The notes beneath the pieces are model-generated. The model had not been told where the DNA came from and searched no databases. It worked only from the letters and a program-made list of their open reading frames with translations. A DNA stretch of 58,259 nucleotides, from assembly GCA_016929695.1 (NCBI GenBank), contig JAFGII010000057.1:1-58259 (forward strand). Direction: 5' to 3'. This document shows positions 1 to 8,935 of the stretch, in pieces. Each line of letters opens with the position of its first letter. Position 1 is the stretch's first letter. This DNA comes from Ignavibacteria bacterium. Its GTDB lineage: Bacteria; Bacteroidota; Ignavibacteria; Tepidaquicellales; Tepidaquicellaceae. The translations under genes were made by a program, and so were the position numbers.

Positions 1-140
1 ATCAATAATTGCAAATTAATTTTTTGCACTTCAATAAATGTTTTGAACATTTCACAGAAAAGTTGTAGTTATTTTTATTACATCAATAAATCTCTATTTC
101 CAATTTACAAAAAAAATATTAATGAAATAAATAAGTGGAA

Positions 141-1418
141 ATGAAAAAAAATATTTTTCTGTTTTTGTTAATTAAAATTTTAATATTTAATCCCGTATGG
201 GAAAATGATTGTATATGCCAGTGGATAATTCAGGAGCCAAACACACTTTTATATTCTTTACACGATGTACATTTTATCAACAGATATACCGGCTGGGTAT
301 GCGGCGAAGGGATAATAAAGAAAACGACAGATGGAGGGACTAACTGGATACAACAGTATTCTCCAATTACAGATAAAGATTTTCGTCATATTTTCGCTGT
401 TGATTCAAATTTATTGTATTGTGTCGGCACCTGGGAAGCAATTCTGAAAACCACAAACGGAGGAAGTAACTGGGAAATTATAAGTGACGGAGTAATAGGT
501 CAGGGAAGCAGATATTTCAGTTGCTATTTCATTAACAAGGATACAGGCTGGATAGCCGGTTCAGGGTGGAAGGTATTGAGAACGTATAACGGATGTCAGT
601 CTTTTGATACAATAATAACCTATCCTATAGCAGCATTTAAGAACGATGTTCATTTCTTTAATTCAAATACCGGACTGATTGCGGGGGAAACGGGGGTGCT
701 AATAAAATCTACAAACGGAGGAACAAACTGGTTTCAGGTAAATATACCTCTACAAGGAATTATGTCTAGCTTCCGTGATATAGCAGTGTATAACAATCAA
801 TATTGCTGGGTTGCCGGTGCAGATAGAAGAATATTTTTTTCATCAGATTATGGGAGTAACTGGGATAGTATAGGATATATTTACATTCCTGCACAAAAGT
901 ATTTTTACTGCATACATTTTGCAAGCAGATATACGGGCTGGGTTGGCGGAGAATGGGGAATACTGTTTAAAACAACAAACGGAGGTTATACCTGGATGGA
1001 AGATAATACAAATAATTATCAGGGATATATTTCAAGAATATGTTTTTACGATACACTTGTCGGGTGGCATGTAGGGGGCGGAGGAAAAATACTACATACC
1101 ACTACAGGCGGAGACCCTATAATGAGTATAAAAAATCAAAATGAATTGATTGCAGATGATTTTATATTGAATCAAAACTATCCGAACCCGTTCAATTCTT
1201 CGACAGTAATTGAATTTTATATTATCCGTTTTGGATTTTACAACTTAAAAATTTATGATATAAGCGGGAAATTATTAAAAGTAGAATTATCAGAAAATCT
1301 AAAACCCGGATGGCATCGCAAAATAATATCAGCAGATAATTTTACATCGGGAATTTATTTTTATGTAATGGAATCTGATTATTTAAAAATCTCAAAAAAA
1401 ATTGTAGTATTGAAATAA
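141..1418 (+). CDS. Ycf48/BNR-repeat-like protein with T9SS sorting domain
   Basis: Probably a secreted or surface protein of unknown function. Short repeats of the form TTNGGTNW and GW..G recur along residues 40-330, as in Ycf48/BNR-type beta-propellers. An N-terminal hydrophobic segment serves as signal peptide. Residues about 350-425 carry NQNYPNPFN followed by a beta-rich tail with SGIYFY, the type A T9SS C-terminal signal that is normally removed on export. A GTG two codons upstream (135) could also start the gene, but the ATG at 141 directly precedes the Lys-rich signal peptide and is preferred. The first 140 bases hold only AT-rich DNA. The propeller fold is inferred from repeat spacing; the sorting domain is clear. 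Confidence 0.85.
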   Translation: MKKNIFLFLLIKILIFNPVWENDCICQWIIQEPNTLLYSLHDVHFINRYTGWVCGEGIIKKTTDGGTNWIQQYSPITDKDFRHIFAVDSNLLYCVGTWEAILKTTNGGSNWEIISDGVIGQGSRYFSCYFINKDTGWIAGSGWKVLRTYNGCQSFDTIITYPIAAFKNDVHFFNSNTGLIAGETGVLIKSTNGGTNWFQVNIPLQGIMSSFRDIAVYNNQYCWVAGADRRIFFSSDYGSNWDSIGYIYIPAQKYFYCIHFASRYTGWVGGEWGILFKTTNGGYTWMEDNTNNYQGYISRICFYDTLVGWHVGGGGKILHTTTGGDPIMSIKNQNELIADDFILNQNYPNPFNSSTVIEFYIIRFGFYNLKIYDISGKLLKVELSENLKPGWHRKIISADNFTSGIYFYVMESDYLKISKKIVVLK

Positions 1419-1464
1419 CTTTTGAAAAATATTGATTAGAGCCCCGTAATAAAATATTAAATAT

Positions 1465-1528
1465 AAAGGGCAGTAACTTAAAACCCGGCAAGGTTTTCCT
1501 CCAGTAAAAGAGGTGAGTTACGCCCTTT
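1465..1528 (+). ncRNA. Predicted three-way-junction RNA in 5' leader of the M6 peptidase gene
   Basis: Three stems fit together without conflict. P1 pairs 1465-1471 with 1522-1528 and 1473-1478 with 1516-1521, giving 13 base pairs with one bulged A at 1472. P2 pairs AAAACC (1480-1485) with GGTTTT (1492-1497) around loop CGGCAA. P3 pairs CCTC (1498-1501) with GAGG (1510-1513) around an 8-nt loop. It ends 43 bases before the ATG at 1572. I do not recognise a known riboswitch or ribozyme core. It could be a cis-regulatory leader, or an elaborate terminator of the preceding gene, because P1 ends in CCCTTTT. Confidence 0.5.
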
Positions 1529-1571
1529 TCGATTTACATAAACAATTTTTCGAATTAAAAAATTTAAAACA

Positions 1572-4049
1572 ATGAAAAAAGTAACATTAATAACAGTAAT
1601 ATTTTTATTACTGCAAGTTTACAACATTCACGCCCAATATTATGGTACAGAATGCGGAATGTTAGGAGGCGGTCCTGTAAGCCCCTCTGTTGTTATCAAT
1701 GGAGATTTTAAACCCGTTAGGTCAGATATGAGCAACGGAATTATAGTACCTGAGCCGAATGAATTATATTTCCCAATATTGATACTTTTCGTTCAATTCA
1801 AAAATGAAGGAGATGACAGTCCTTTGATTGACTGGCACCCTAATCAGGATCCCGGTTTTCTTAATTCTATGATAACTTATTCTAAAGTTAGTACCGGCAA
1901 TTTTTACGACCGATACAATAATTATTATGTAAGTGACTGGTGGCATGAAGTATCTCACGGAAAAATGCACGTAACCGGGCAAGCATTAAGTATTAAATTA
2001 GAATTTACAGCAGCACATTATTTGCAATATTATCCAAATCTCGGAGACAGGGAAACGGTTATAAATAATCATATCTGGCAAAAAGTATCGGCAACCCCGG
2101 GATTCGATTGGACATATTATGACAAGTGGAGAAAAAACAACGGATTGTGGGAATTTGGAAATGGCAATTCTTATATTGATATGATATATAAAGTTCACAG
2201 GACTAATCCAAAAATAGGTAATGATTATGTATTCGAACAATATGAGGGTTACGGATGTTTGGCATATGGAAACCCAACATATGAATATCCAATTCCGGGA
2301 ACAAATAAAAAAATCAGATACGACTTCTCCTATTTAGGTTCCGGTTTAACATGCCAAGGACATGACAGGTCATATTATTTTATGGACAAAAGTCCGTTTA
2401 TGCATTTAATGGCACACGAACACGGGCACTTTTTATTAGGAAGTTCAGATCATATTACACATGCGAAGATGAACTATGCAACAAGCAGGGATTTCTTTTT
2501 TTCACCGTGGGAAAAAATAAAATTTGGGTATGTTGAACCGGAAATTATTGATTATGAATCTGATAATCACACATATATATTAAATGATTTTTCCGGAAGG
2601 GATAATTCAAATCCGATTATATACAAGTTACCAATCCGAACTGTAAGTGGATTTGACGAATATTTTTTAATTACAAGCAGAAGGAAGTTGTCACAATGGG
2701 ATGTAATGATGGTAGGTGATACTGCTAAAAGAGACCCGATGCGTAATATAAATCAAAGTTATGGAAAAGGTCTTTATATTTATCATGTTCCGAGAGATTT
2801 AGACTATTCATATTACAATAAAATTGACCTTGAGTGTGCGGATGGTTTATGGAACTGGCAGGAAGGTCAGCCTCAATATCCTGATTGGTCAAATACCTCT
2901 ACCGTTCCTTATATTTATAGAAATACAGTTGATTATACTCATAATGATAACGTTAATGTTTGGCCTAATTCAGGTACTCTTGAATATTCCGATGGAATAA
3001 CCGCAGGTTGGTTTTCACCGCATCCGAGTATTTTTAGTATTGGAAAAAAACATACATCTATAGAACCAACCTCACCTTTAAACGAGGCGACTGACAGGAT
3101 ATTTACAAATTCTGAAGAAAAATGGACCTCCTGGGAATATTTAGGAGACAGATATGATGCCTGGGAAGTGGGATACAATGAAATATTTTCTCCGTGGTCA
3201 AGTCCATCTACAACGAACTGGGATCACGAACAAACAGGAATCTATATCTGGTATAAATCAGTAAATCAAAATACAAACCAGGCTACACTCGATATATATA
3301 AAGTAAGTGATGGAATGCCTGAAGATTTAATTTTAGAATTAACTCCACCCTCTCGACCGATGGGAATTAAGAATACATATGTTGACCCTGAAGATGACGG
3401 GATTTTCCATCCTAAGATTTCATGGAATCACAATATGGAACCGGATATGCAAAGAGATAACGGAAAAAAGATGTATATTGTTTACAGGGCACTTGCAGAT
3501 AATATGAACCAACTGCCCGGACCTTATTATGTCAGAGCGGCTCTTGAGATTGATGCAAGTTCGCCTGCTGAATATACTGATACCCAAATTATCGGTGTAC
3601 CGAGTATTTTACCGGGTGGTGAAGAATATGAACCGTTTCCATTGCGATATTACGTGGTAGCAATTGATAAACATAATGATTATTCCGTCCCATCGGACTT
3701 TGCTACTGCAATCGGATTGAAACCTGAAGGTTCGTCTATTGACCCGGGAAACGGAGATAAATTAATTTCAGAAAACGGCTTGCCTAAAGAATACAATCTG
3801 TTCCAGAACTATCCGAATCCGTTTAATCCCGTTACAAATATCAAGTTTGATTTACCGAAAGAGGGTCTTGTAACTTTGAAAGTGTATGACGTTTTGGGAA
3901 GAGAAGTCAAGAACATCGTTAATGAATTCAAGCAGGCGGGAAGTTATATTGTTTCATTCGACGGCAGTGAACTTTCGAGTGGGATATATTTCTACCGACT
4001 TGAATCCGGTAATTTCGTTCAGGTGAGAAGGATGGTCCTAATCAAATGA
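1572..4049 (+). CDS. M6-like metallopeptidase with T9SS sorting domain
   Basis: Predicted secreted zinc metalloprotease. The HExxH site is at H282-E283-H284-G285-H286, followed by FLLGSSDH with D293 and H294. This resembles the HExGHxLGxxD pattern of the M6 (immune inhibitor A-like) family. An N-terminal signal peptide ends near residue 21. A fibronectin-like segment lies around residues 595-710, and a T9SS type A C-terminal domain (NYPNPFNP, then SSGIYFYRLE) fills the last 80 residues. At 825 residues it is in the usual range for such multidomain peptidases. Its leader contains a possible structured RNA. It is convergent with the hydrogenase operon, with 106 bases between stops. Catalytic activity is inferred from the motif only. 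Confidence 0.85.
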   Translation: MKKVTLITVIFLLLQVYNIHAQYYGTECGMLGGGPVSPSVVINGDFKPVRSDMSNGIIVPEPNELYFPILILFVQFKNEGDDSPLIDWHPNQDPGFLNSMITYSKVSTGNFYDRYNNYYVSDWWHEVSHGKMHVTGQALSIKLEFTAAHYLQYYPNLGDRETVINNHIWQKVSATPGFDWTYYDKWRKNNGLWEFGNGNSYIDMIYKVHRTNPKIGNDYVFEQYEGYGCLAYGNPTYEYPIPGTNKKIRYDFSYLGSGLTCQGHDRSYYFMDKSPFMHLMAHEHGHFLLGSSDHITHAKMNYATSRDFFFSPWEKIKFGYVEPEIIDYESDNHTYILNDFSGRDNSNPIIYKLPIRTVSGFDEYFLITSRRKLSQWDVMMVGDTAKRDPMRNINQSYGKGLYIYHVPRDLDYSYYNKIDLECADGLWNWQEGQPQYPDWSNTSTVPYIYRNTVDYTHNDNVNVWPNSGTLEYSDGITAGWFSPHPSIFSIGKKHTSIEPTSPLNEATDRIFTNSEEKWTSWEYLGDRYDAWEVGYNEIFSPWSSPSTTNWDHEQTGIYIWYKSVNQNTNQATLDIYKVSDGMPEDLILELTPPSRPMGIKNTYVDPEDDGIFHPKISWNHNMEPDMQRDNGKKMYIVYRALADNMNQLPGPYYVRAALEIDASSPAEYTDTQIIGVPSILPGGEEYEPFPLRYYVVAIDKHNDYSVPSDFATAIGLKPEGSSIDPGNGDKLISENGLPKEYNLFQNYPNPFNPVTNIKFDLPKEGLVTLKVYDVLGREVKNIVNEFKQAGSYIVSFDGSELSSGIYFYRLESGNFVQVRRMVLIK

Positions 4050-4091
4050 AAATATTTTCCATTTATAAAAGGTTTGGCGTTCTGAAATATA

Positions 4092-4119
4092 AAAGGTACC
4101 GCATTACTGCAGCACCTTT
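4092..4119. terminator. Possible weak bidirectional terminator between convergent genes
   Basis: AAAGGT at 4092-4097 pairs with ACCTTT at 4114-4119, and short GC pairings inside the 16-base loop could extend it. It lies between the stops of the M6 peptidase (+) and the hydrogenase large subunit (-). The T-tract is poor on both strands (TTTTAT on the minus side), so this is tentative. Confidence 0.3.
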
Positions 4120-4155
4120 CTGTTATGAAAACAATAAAGCAATGAAAAAGAAAAT

Positions 4156-5631
4156 CTATCTGGATATCTTGTCTATTATTTCACCGCTGCTGTTTCTTAT
4201 ATTTACGGTTAAAGGCATTTGTCCGGGAAGTGTGTGCGTGGCACATCCGAAACACGGGTCGTATGCCCTGAATGCCATTTCGATTTTGTTCAAAGTTCCT
4301 TCTGTTACTTCAACGCCTTTCTTGATTAATCCCTGTGCGGCTCGTTTTATTGACATTGATATTGCAGCGTGGTTGTTGGTCGTGCCTACGATTAAATTCG
4401 CTTTTGTTACAATCCCTTTTTCATCTGTAATATAATGATGAGTAAGTGTTCCTCTCGGTGCTTCTACTATAGCAATACCTTCATTCGGAACTTCCGTCGG
4501 CAATACTCTGAATTCCGGTGATGTTATTTCCGGGTCTTTTACAAGTTCCATTACTTTTTCCACTGCATACTGGAGTTCTATTATTCTCGCCCAGTGCGTA
4601 GCAAGAGTATGATGAACAGGTTTCTTGCCTGAACTGTCGCCCGTGAGGGTTTTATAGAATTTCTCGTATTCCGCCTGTGCAAGAGGAGTTGCCATACCGT
4701 CGGAGGCATTCAGTCTTGAAAGCGGAGTCGCTATGTAAACACCGCTATCCTTTCCGCCTGTAAATCCTTTCCAGCCGATTTTCTTCAGATAAGGATATTT
4801 AAGATAATTCCAGCTCTCTATGTGTTCCGATATGTGGTTAAGATAGTCGTGGGCTTCATATTTACAGAATTCATTCCCGTCCGGGTCAACTACTCTGACC
4901 AACCCGTCATAAAAATGAACTTTGTTATTTTCATCAACCAGTCCCATATAATACGTCGGCTGTGTATATGCATCGGATAATATCATATCAACATAAGCAG
5001 AATTTTTCAGAACCACATCTTCAAATATTTTAAACGTCAACTGTCCGAATTCGACCATGTGCTTTGCGTGCTCTTCAACTTTTTTCCTTTCCTCTTCATT
5101 CATTCCTCTTGATACGCCGCCGGGAATTGATGTTACCTGATGGATTTTCTTGCCGCCGAGCATCTGGATGATTTCCTGGCATCTGGCACGATGCCCGATT
5201 ACCTGTCCGCCTATTTCAAGTCCGACTTTCTTAACAACACCGATAATATTCCTGTCTCCGGGAGGGGCATCAGGTCCGAGTATAAAATCAGGGGCACCAA
5301 GAGCATAAAAGTGAACTGTATGGTCAGCGGAGAAAAATGTATTGTACATAAGTTCTCTCAGTTTTCTTGCTGCTGACGGAATTTTTACCTTATACACGTC
5401 ATCCGCCGCCTTCGCTGCTGCCATGTGGTGTGCCTCGGGACATACCCCGCATATCCTCGTTGTGATTCTCGCCATTTCCTCGATAGGCCTTCCGACTACA
5501 AACTGCTCGAATCCTCGCAATTCCGGTATCTGGAAATAACAGTTTGCGACATCTCCTTCGTCATTCAGAAAGATGTCTATTTTCCCGTGTCCTTCAAGTC
5601 TGGTTATTGGGTCAATTTTTATGTGTTTCAT
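4156..5631 (-). CDS. mvhA: NiFe hydrogenase large subunit, MvhA/HydL-like (group 3)
   Basis: Catalytic large subunit that would carry the NiFe(CN)2CO centre for H2 oxidation or evolution in the cytoplasm. The L1 motif RICGVC gives C61 and C64, with H68 nearby. The L2 motif DPCFGCATH gives C460, C463 and H466. A 25-residue tail follows H466; such tails are normally cut off by a maturation endopeptidase, and one is encoded at the start of this operon. There is no membrane segment or Tat signal. It is the last of 17 genes, 41 bases after the small subunit. Group-3c (Mvh) and the NiFe-HydABCSL hydrogenases are the best matches from gene context; a phylogeny would settle which. Confidence 0.95.
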   Translation of the reverse strand: MKHIKIDPITRLEGHGKIDIFLNDEGDVANCYFQIPELRGFEQFVVGRPIEEMARITTRICGVCPEAHHMAAAKAADDVYKVKIPSAARKLRELMYNTFFSADHTVHFYALGAPDFILGPDAPPGDRNIIGVVKKVGLEIGGQVIGHRARCQEIIQMLGGKKIHQVTSIPGGVSRGMNEEERKKVEEHAKHMVEFGQLTFKIFEDVVLKNSAYVDMILSDAYTQPTYYMGLVDENNKVHFYDGLVRVVDPDGNEFCKYEAHDYLNHISEHIESWNYLKYPYLKKIGWKGFTGGKDSGVYIATPLSRLNASDGMATPLAQAEYEKFYKTLTGDSSGKKPVHHTLATHWARIIELQYAVEKVMELVKDPEITSPEFRVLPTEVPNEGIAIVEAPRGTLTHHYITDEKGIVTKANLIVGTTNNHAAISMSIKRAAQGLIKKGVEVTEGTLNKIEMAFRAYDPCFGCATHTLPGQMPLTVNIRNSSGEIIDKISR

Positions 5632-5672
5632 AATATATAAGATTAATTTTTAATTTTCCGAATAAATATATT

Positions 5673-6662
5673 TTACTGCTCGCCGTTCTTTTTAATCTGC
5701 ACTCTTCTAATTATTGAACTCGCCAGCGAGAATCTGTAGAACGTACCGAGCGGGTCGGGTATCGTGGCAATAATTCTCCGCACTTCCTCAGGGTCGGTCG
5801 AATCAATAACCGAACTCAATGCCGATACCATTTTTGCACCCTGGTCAATTACATTAGGAGGCGATCCGTAACATCCTCTGCAGGGACTGCCGGCTCTTAC
5901 GCATAAAGCATCACAGCCGCTGCGCGTTGCGGGTCCAAGACATACGATTCCCTGGTCAAGCAGACAAATATTCGGGTCAGGAATTATTTCCTGAGGACGG
6001 TAAAATCTCTTAATTTTTTTCTCCGTACGTTCTCTCGGACATTCTTCACAGACGGTTTGTTCGCCTGCTCCAAGCACAGTTCCCTTAGGAGGCAGCGGCT
6101 TTCCGTTTTTTAATATATCTACTACTGCATCAATCACCGCTGCTATCTGAAATGACTGCGGCGGACATCCGGGTACGTAATAATCAACGTCAACTACCTG
6201 GTCAAGGGTTTTTACAGTGTTCCAGAATTCGGGCATTTCAATTTCACCTTCGGGCATTTGCGTCTTTTCTACGGGGTATATTCCTTTCGACTGTTCATCA
6301 ACAGACTGGCTGTCTTTATAAACAAATTCAAAAATTGATTTCTTGTCATAAAAATTTGCCAGTCCCGGTATGCAGCCCTCCTGAGCACAGGAACCGAAAG
6401 CGACCATAAGTTTTGATTTAGCCCTAAGCAGTTTCGCAAGATATTCATTTTCCGATGTCCGTATTGCTCCGTTGAAGAGGCATAGTGTAATCTCGCCGTC
6501 TTCCATCACTTCGATATCTTTGTATTTAAAGTCCATTATGCAGGGCCAGAGTACAATATCAAAGAAGTCTGCAACTTCAAGTATTTTCAGTTCGATATCA
6601 ACCACGGCAATTTCACAGCCGCCGCAGGATGATGCCCAGTATAATGCTAATTTTGGTTTCAT
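5673..6662 (-). CDS. mvhG: NiFe hydrogenase small subunit, MvhG/HydS-like
   Basis: Electron-transfer subunit linking the NiFe site to the rest of the complex through [4Fe-4S] clusters. The proximal-cluster motif SSCGGCE (C13, C16) is followed by GSCAQEGC and a PGCPP motif. Further Cys-rich motifs (CEECPR, CLGPATRSGCDALC, CRGCYG) lie at residues 210-265. There is no Tat signal peptide, so it is cytoplasmic as in group 3 enzymes. At 329 residues it is slightly longer than methanogen MvhG. It sits between MvhD and the large subunit. Confidence 0.93.
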   Translation of the reverse strand: MKPKLALYWASSCGGCEIAVVDIELKILEVADFFDIVLWPCIMDFKYKDIEVMEDGEITLCLFNGAIRTSENEYLAKLLRAKSKLMVAFGSCAQEGCIPGLANFYDKKSIFEFVYKDSQSVDEQSKGIYPVEKTQMPEGEIEMPEFWNTVKTLDQVVDVDYYVPGCPPQSFQIAAVIDAVVDILKNGKPLPPKGTVLGAGEQTVCEECPRERTEKKIKRFYRPQEIIPDPNICLLDQGIVCLGPATRSGCDALCVRAGSPCRGCYGSPPNVIDQGAKMVSALSSVIDSTDPEEVRRIIATIPDPLGTFYRFSLASSIIRRVQIKKNGEQ

Positions 6663-6689
6663 TGTATATTCTTTAATATTATAAAATTT

Positions 6690-7121
6690 TTAATTTTCAC
6701 TGAGTTTTAAAGGACCGAGTTCCCTTATTTGTTTTTCAAAATCAAGTGTGGTAGCGGCATACTTGTCTCCTTCCGATGCAGATATCCATTCGAGACGGAG
6801 CCTTTTCGGGTCAATGCCAAACTGCTCGAGAAATATTTTCATAAATTCAACCCGTCGTAAGGTTTTATAATTTCCTTCCGAATAGTGGCAGTCGCCGATA
6901 TGACATCCTCCGATGAATACACCGTCGGCACCCTTCTTGAATGCCTCAAGTACAAATGTCGGGTCAACCCTGCCTGAACACATTACTCTGATTATTCTGA
7001 CGCAGGGAGATGATTTCAGTCTCGAAACACCGGCTAAATCAGCACCGGTATATGTGCACCAGTTACAAAGGAACGCCGCTATTTTGGGGTCCCAGCCGTT
7101 TGTTTTTTTATCTTCTGACAT
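6690..7121 (-). CDS. mvhD: MvhD-like hydrogenase iron-sulfur subunit
   Basis: Small [2Fe-2S] adaptor that in Mvh-Hdr complexes carries electrons from the hydrogenase to HdrA. FLCNWCTYTGAD near residue 19 gives C19 and C22. RIIRVMCSGR and the GGCHIGDCHY motif are diagnostic of the family. Length (143 residues) matches MvhD. It lies 30 bases downstream of the NuoG-HdrA fusion gene, which fits a role as physical link between that protein and the hydrogenase dimer. HdrD/HdrF fusions of this domain exist elsewhere, but here it stands alone. Confidence 0.95.
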   Translation of the reverse strand: MSEDKKTNGWDPKIAAFLCNWCTYTGADLAGVSRLKSSPCVRIIRVMCSGRVDPTFVLEAFKKGADGVFIGGCHIGDCHYSEGNYKTLRRVEFMKIFLEQFGIDPKRLRLEWISASEGDKYAATTLDFEKQIRELGPLKLSEN

Positions 7122-7151
7122 AATAATATTTTAAAATTTATAATTCTTTTT

Positions 7152-8918
7152 CTATACTGATAATAATCCTTCAAGTTCTGCAAGGATTTGCCTGTCAGTA
7201 AATCCTTTTCCTGTAATTGCCGATGACGGACAGGCCGATACGCAGGTTCCACAGCCTTTGCAAAGCATCGCATTAATTTCGGAAACTTTTTTATCCTCAT
7301 TAAATGATATGGCACTGTACGGACAGAGATTATTGCAAATTTTGCAGCCGCTGCAGTATTCACTTGCAATTTCTGCTTTAATCGGGTCAACGGCAACTTC
7401 TCCAACTGATATTAATGATAATATTCTCGCCGCTGCTGCCGAAGCCTGTGCAACCGAATCGGGAATATCTTTCGGTCCCTGTGTGCATCCCGCAATGAAT
7501 ATACCGTCTGTCATTGTTGATACCGGGTCAAGTTTCGGATGTCTTTCAAGGAAAAATTTATCCGGGCTCTGGTTGATTGATAATATTTTCTTAAGAGAAT
7601 CGGCGTCTGCCTGAGGTTCAAATGCGGGACATAAGATTACCATATCTACCGCAATTTCTCTGAATTTTCCTATCAGCGTGTCTTCGCAGTTTACTGAAAG
7701 ATATGGCTTGGAACCGTTTCTTGCCGGTACTTCGCGGATTTCAGCAACCTTTCCGCGTATCATATTTACACCTTCGTCCAGAAGACGATTGTAAAACTCT
7801 TCGTAACCTTTACCGAAAGCACGCATATCAATGTAGAATTGATAAACTTCAGCGGTTGTTCTGTCTTTTACAAGGTGTGCAAATTTCAGTGCATACATAC
7901 AGCATACTCTCGAGCAGTATTTATGGAAATTCTCATCACGCGAACCTATGCAGTGAACTATTGCAACTGCACGCGGCTCGGAACCGTCTTTGCATTGAAT
8001 TGTACCGGCGGTTGGTCCGGTGGAATTCAGCATATGTTCAAACTCAAGTGATGTATATACATTATCAAGTCTGCCATATCCATACTGGGGCATCTGAGCA
8101 ACGTCAATTAACTGAAATCCGGTTGCAACAAGTATTTGTCCGACTTCGATTTCAACCTCTTCGTCTTTCTGAGTATAATCTATTGCACCCGGTTCACAAA
8201 CGGTCTGGCATACTCCACAACCGTCAGTTTTCATTTTTATACAGGATTCTACATCAATTACCGGTACACGGGGTACTGCCTGCAAGGTTGGAATATTAAT
8301 GGCTGTTTTAGGTCCCAAATAGAAATCAACTTTTGCACCTCTTTCTTTTTCAAGAGACTTGATTTTAATATGTCCGGTCGGACACACGAAAGCACAGGCG
8401 CCGCAGACAATGCATTTTTCTGATTGTTCCCCGAAGGGTAATACAACTTTTCTTTCAATTCCTGTCCCCTCGAATGCAAGAATATTTGCCTGGACAACGT
8501 CTCTGCAAACATTAACACATTTACCACATAAAATGCAGGCATCTGCTGCTTCGTCTATTTCAAGACTGACAAACCTTGGTTTATCCACACCAAGAGTTTG
8601 AGCCATTTCTTTCACTACGGGAACATTGGGCCAGCGTGACAGCATCAGTTCCATTATAATATTTCTAATCCATTTAACTTTTTCCGAATTTGTTCGTACG
8701 ATTAGTCCTTCACTGACCGGATAGTTACACGATGTTACAATACGGCTTCGCTTTCCTCTTATTATTTCGACACTGCACAAACGGCAAACCCCGTAAGGTT
8801 CAAGTATTTCCGAATAACACATCGTTGGTATCCATATTCCCGCTAATTCAGCAGCCTTTAATATGGTGGTGTTTTCTAATACTTCAATTTTTTTATCGTC
8901 AATAGTAATGTTTACCAT
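7152..8918 (-). CDS. NuoG/HydA-like [2Fe-2S]/[4Fe-4S] protein fused to the C-terminal half of HdrA
   Basis: Likely electron hub of the complex. In order: an N-terminal NuoG/HoxU-like [2Fe-2S] domain (C34, C45, C48, C64); a dicluster ferredoxin (C128, C131, C134, C138 and C169, C172, C175, C179); then HdrA sequence from about residue 196, beginning inside the inserted ferredoxin (C226, C234, C237, C241) and continuing through the second part of the FAD domain (ATGF; KYCSRVCCMYA; DMRAFGKGYEEFY; TDGIFIAGCTQGPKDIPDS). It ends with two more [4Fe-4S] motifs (C532-C542, C563-C573). The HdrA N-terminal domain and its GxGxxG FAD loop are absent here but encoded at 15372-16229. A strong AAGGAG site precedes the ATG. 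Domain order is read directly from the sequence; function is inferred. Confidence 0.9.
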   Translation of the reverse strand: MVNITIDDKKIEVLENTTILKAAELAGIWIPTMCYSEILEPYGVCRLCSVEIIRGKRSRIVTSCNYPVSEGLIVRTNSEKVKWIRNIIMELMLSRWPNVPVVKEMAQTLGVDKPRFVSLEIDEAADACILCGKCVNVCRDVVQANILAFEGTGIERKVVLPFGEQSEKCIVCGACAFVCPTGHIKIKSLEKERGAKVDFYLGPKTAINIPTLQAVPRVPVIDVESCIKMKTDGCGVCQTVCEPGAIDYTQKDEEVEIEVGQILVATGFQLIDVAQMPQYGYGRLDNVYTSLEFEHMLNSTGPTAGTIQCKDGSEPRAVAIVHCIGSRDENFHKYCSRVCCMYALKFAHLVKDRTTAEVYQFYIDMRAFGKGYEEFYNRLLDEGVNMIRGKVAEIREVPARNGSKPYLSVNCEDTLIGKFREIAVDMVILCPAFEPQADADSLKKILSINQSPDKFFLERHPKLDPVSTMTDGIFIAGCTQGPKDIPDSVAQASAAAARILSLISVGEVAVDPIKAEIASEYCSGCKICNNLCPYSAISFNEDKKVSEINAMLCKGCGTCVSACPSSAITGKGFTDRQILAELEGLLSV

Positions 8919-8935
8919 AATTTTATTCTCCTTTA

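Noticed and set aside
4046-4435. A 129-codon plus-strand frame after the M6 peptidase
   Set aside because: Most of it lies on the opposite strand of the clearly conserved hydrogenase large-subunit C-terminus, and it has no recognisable motif.
7703-8299. A 198-codon plus-strand frame
   Set aside because: It is fully antisense to the NuoG-HdrA fusion gene, and its composition (many Arg, Leu, Gln) is that of a shadow frame.
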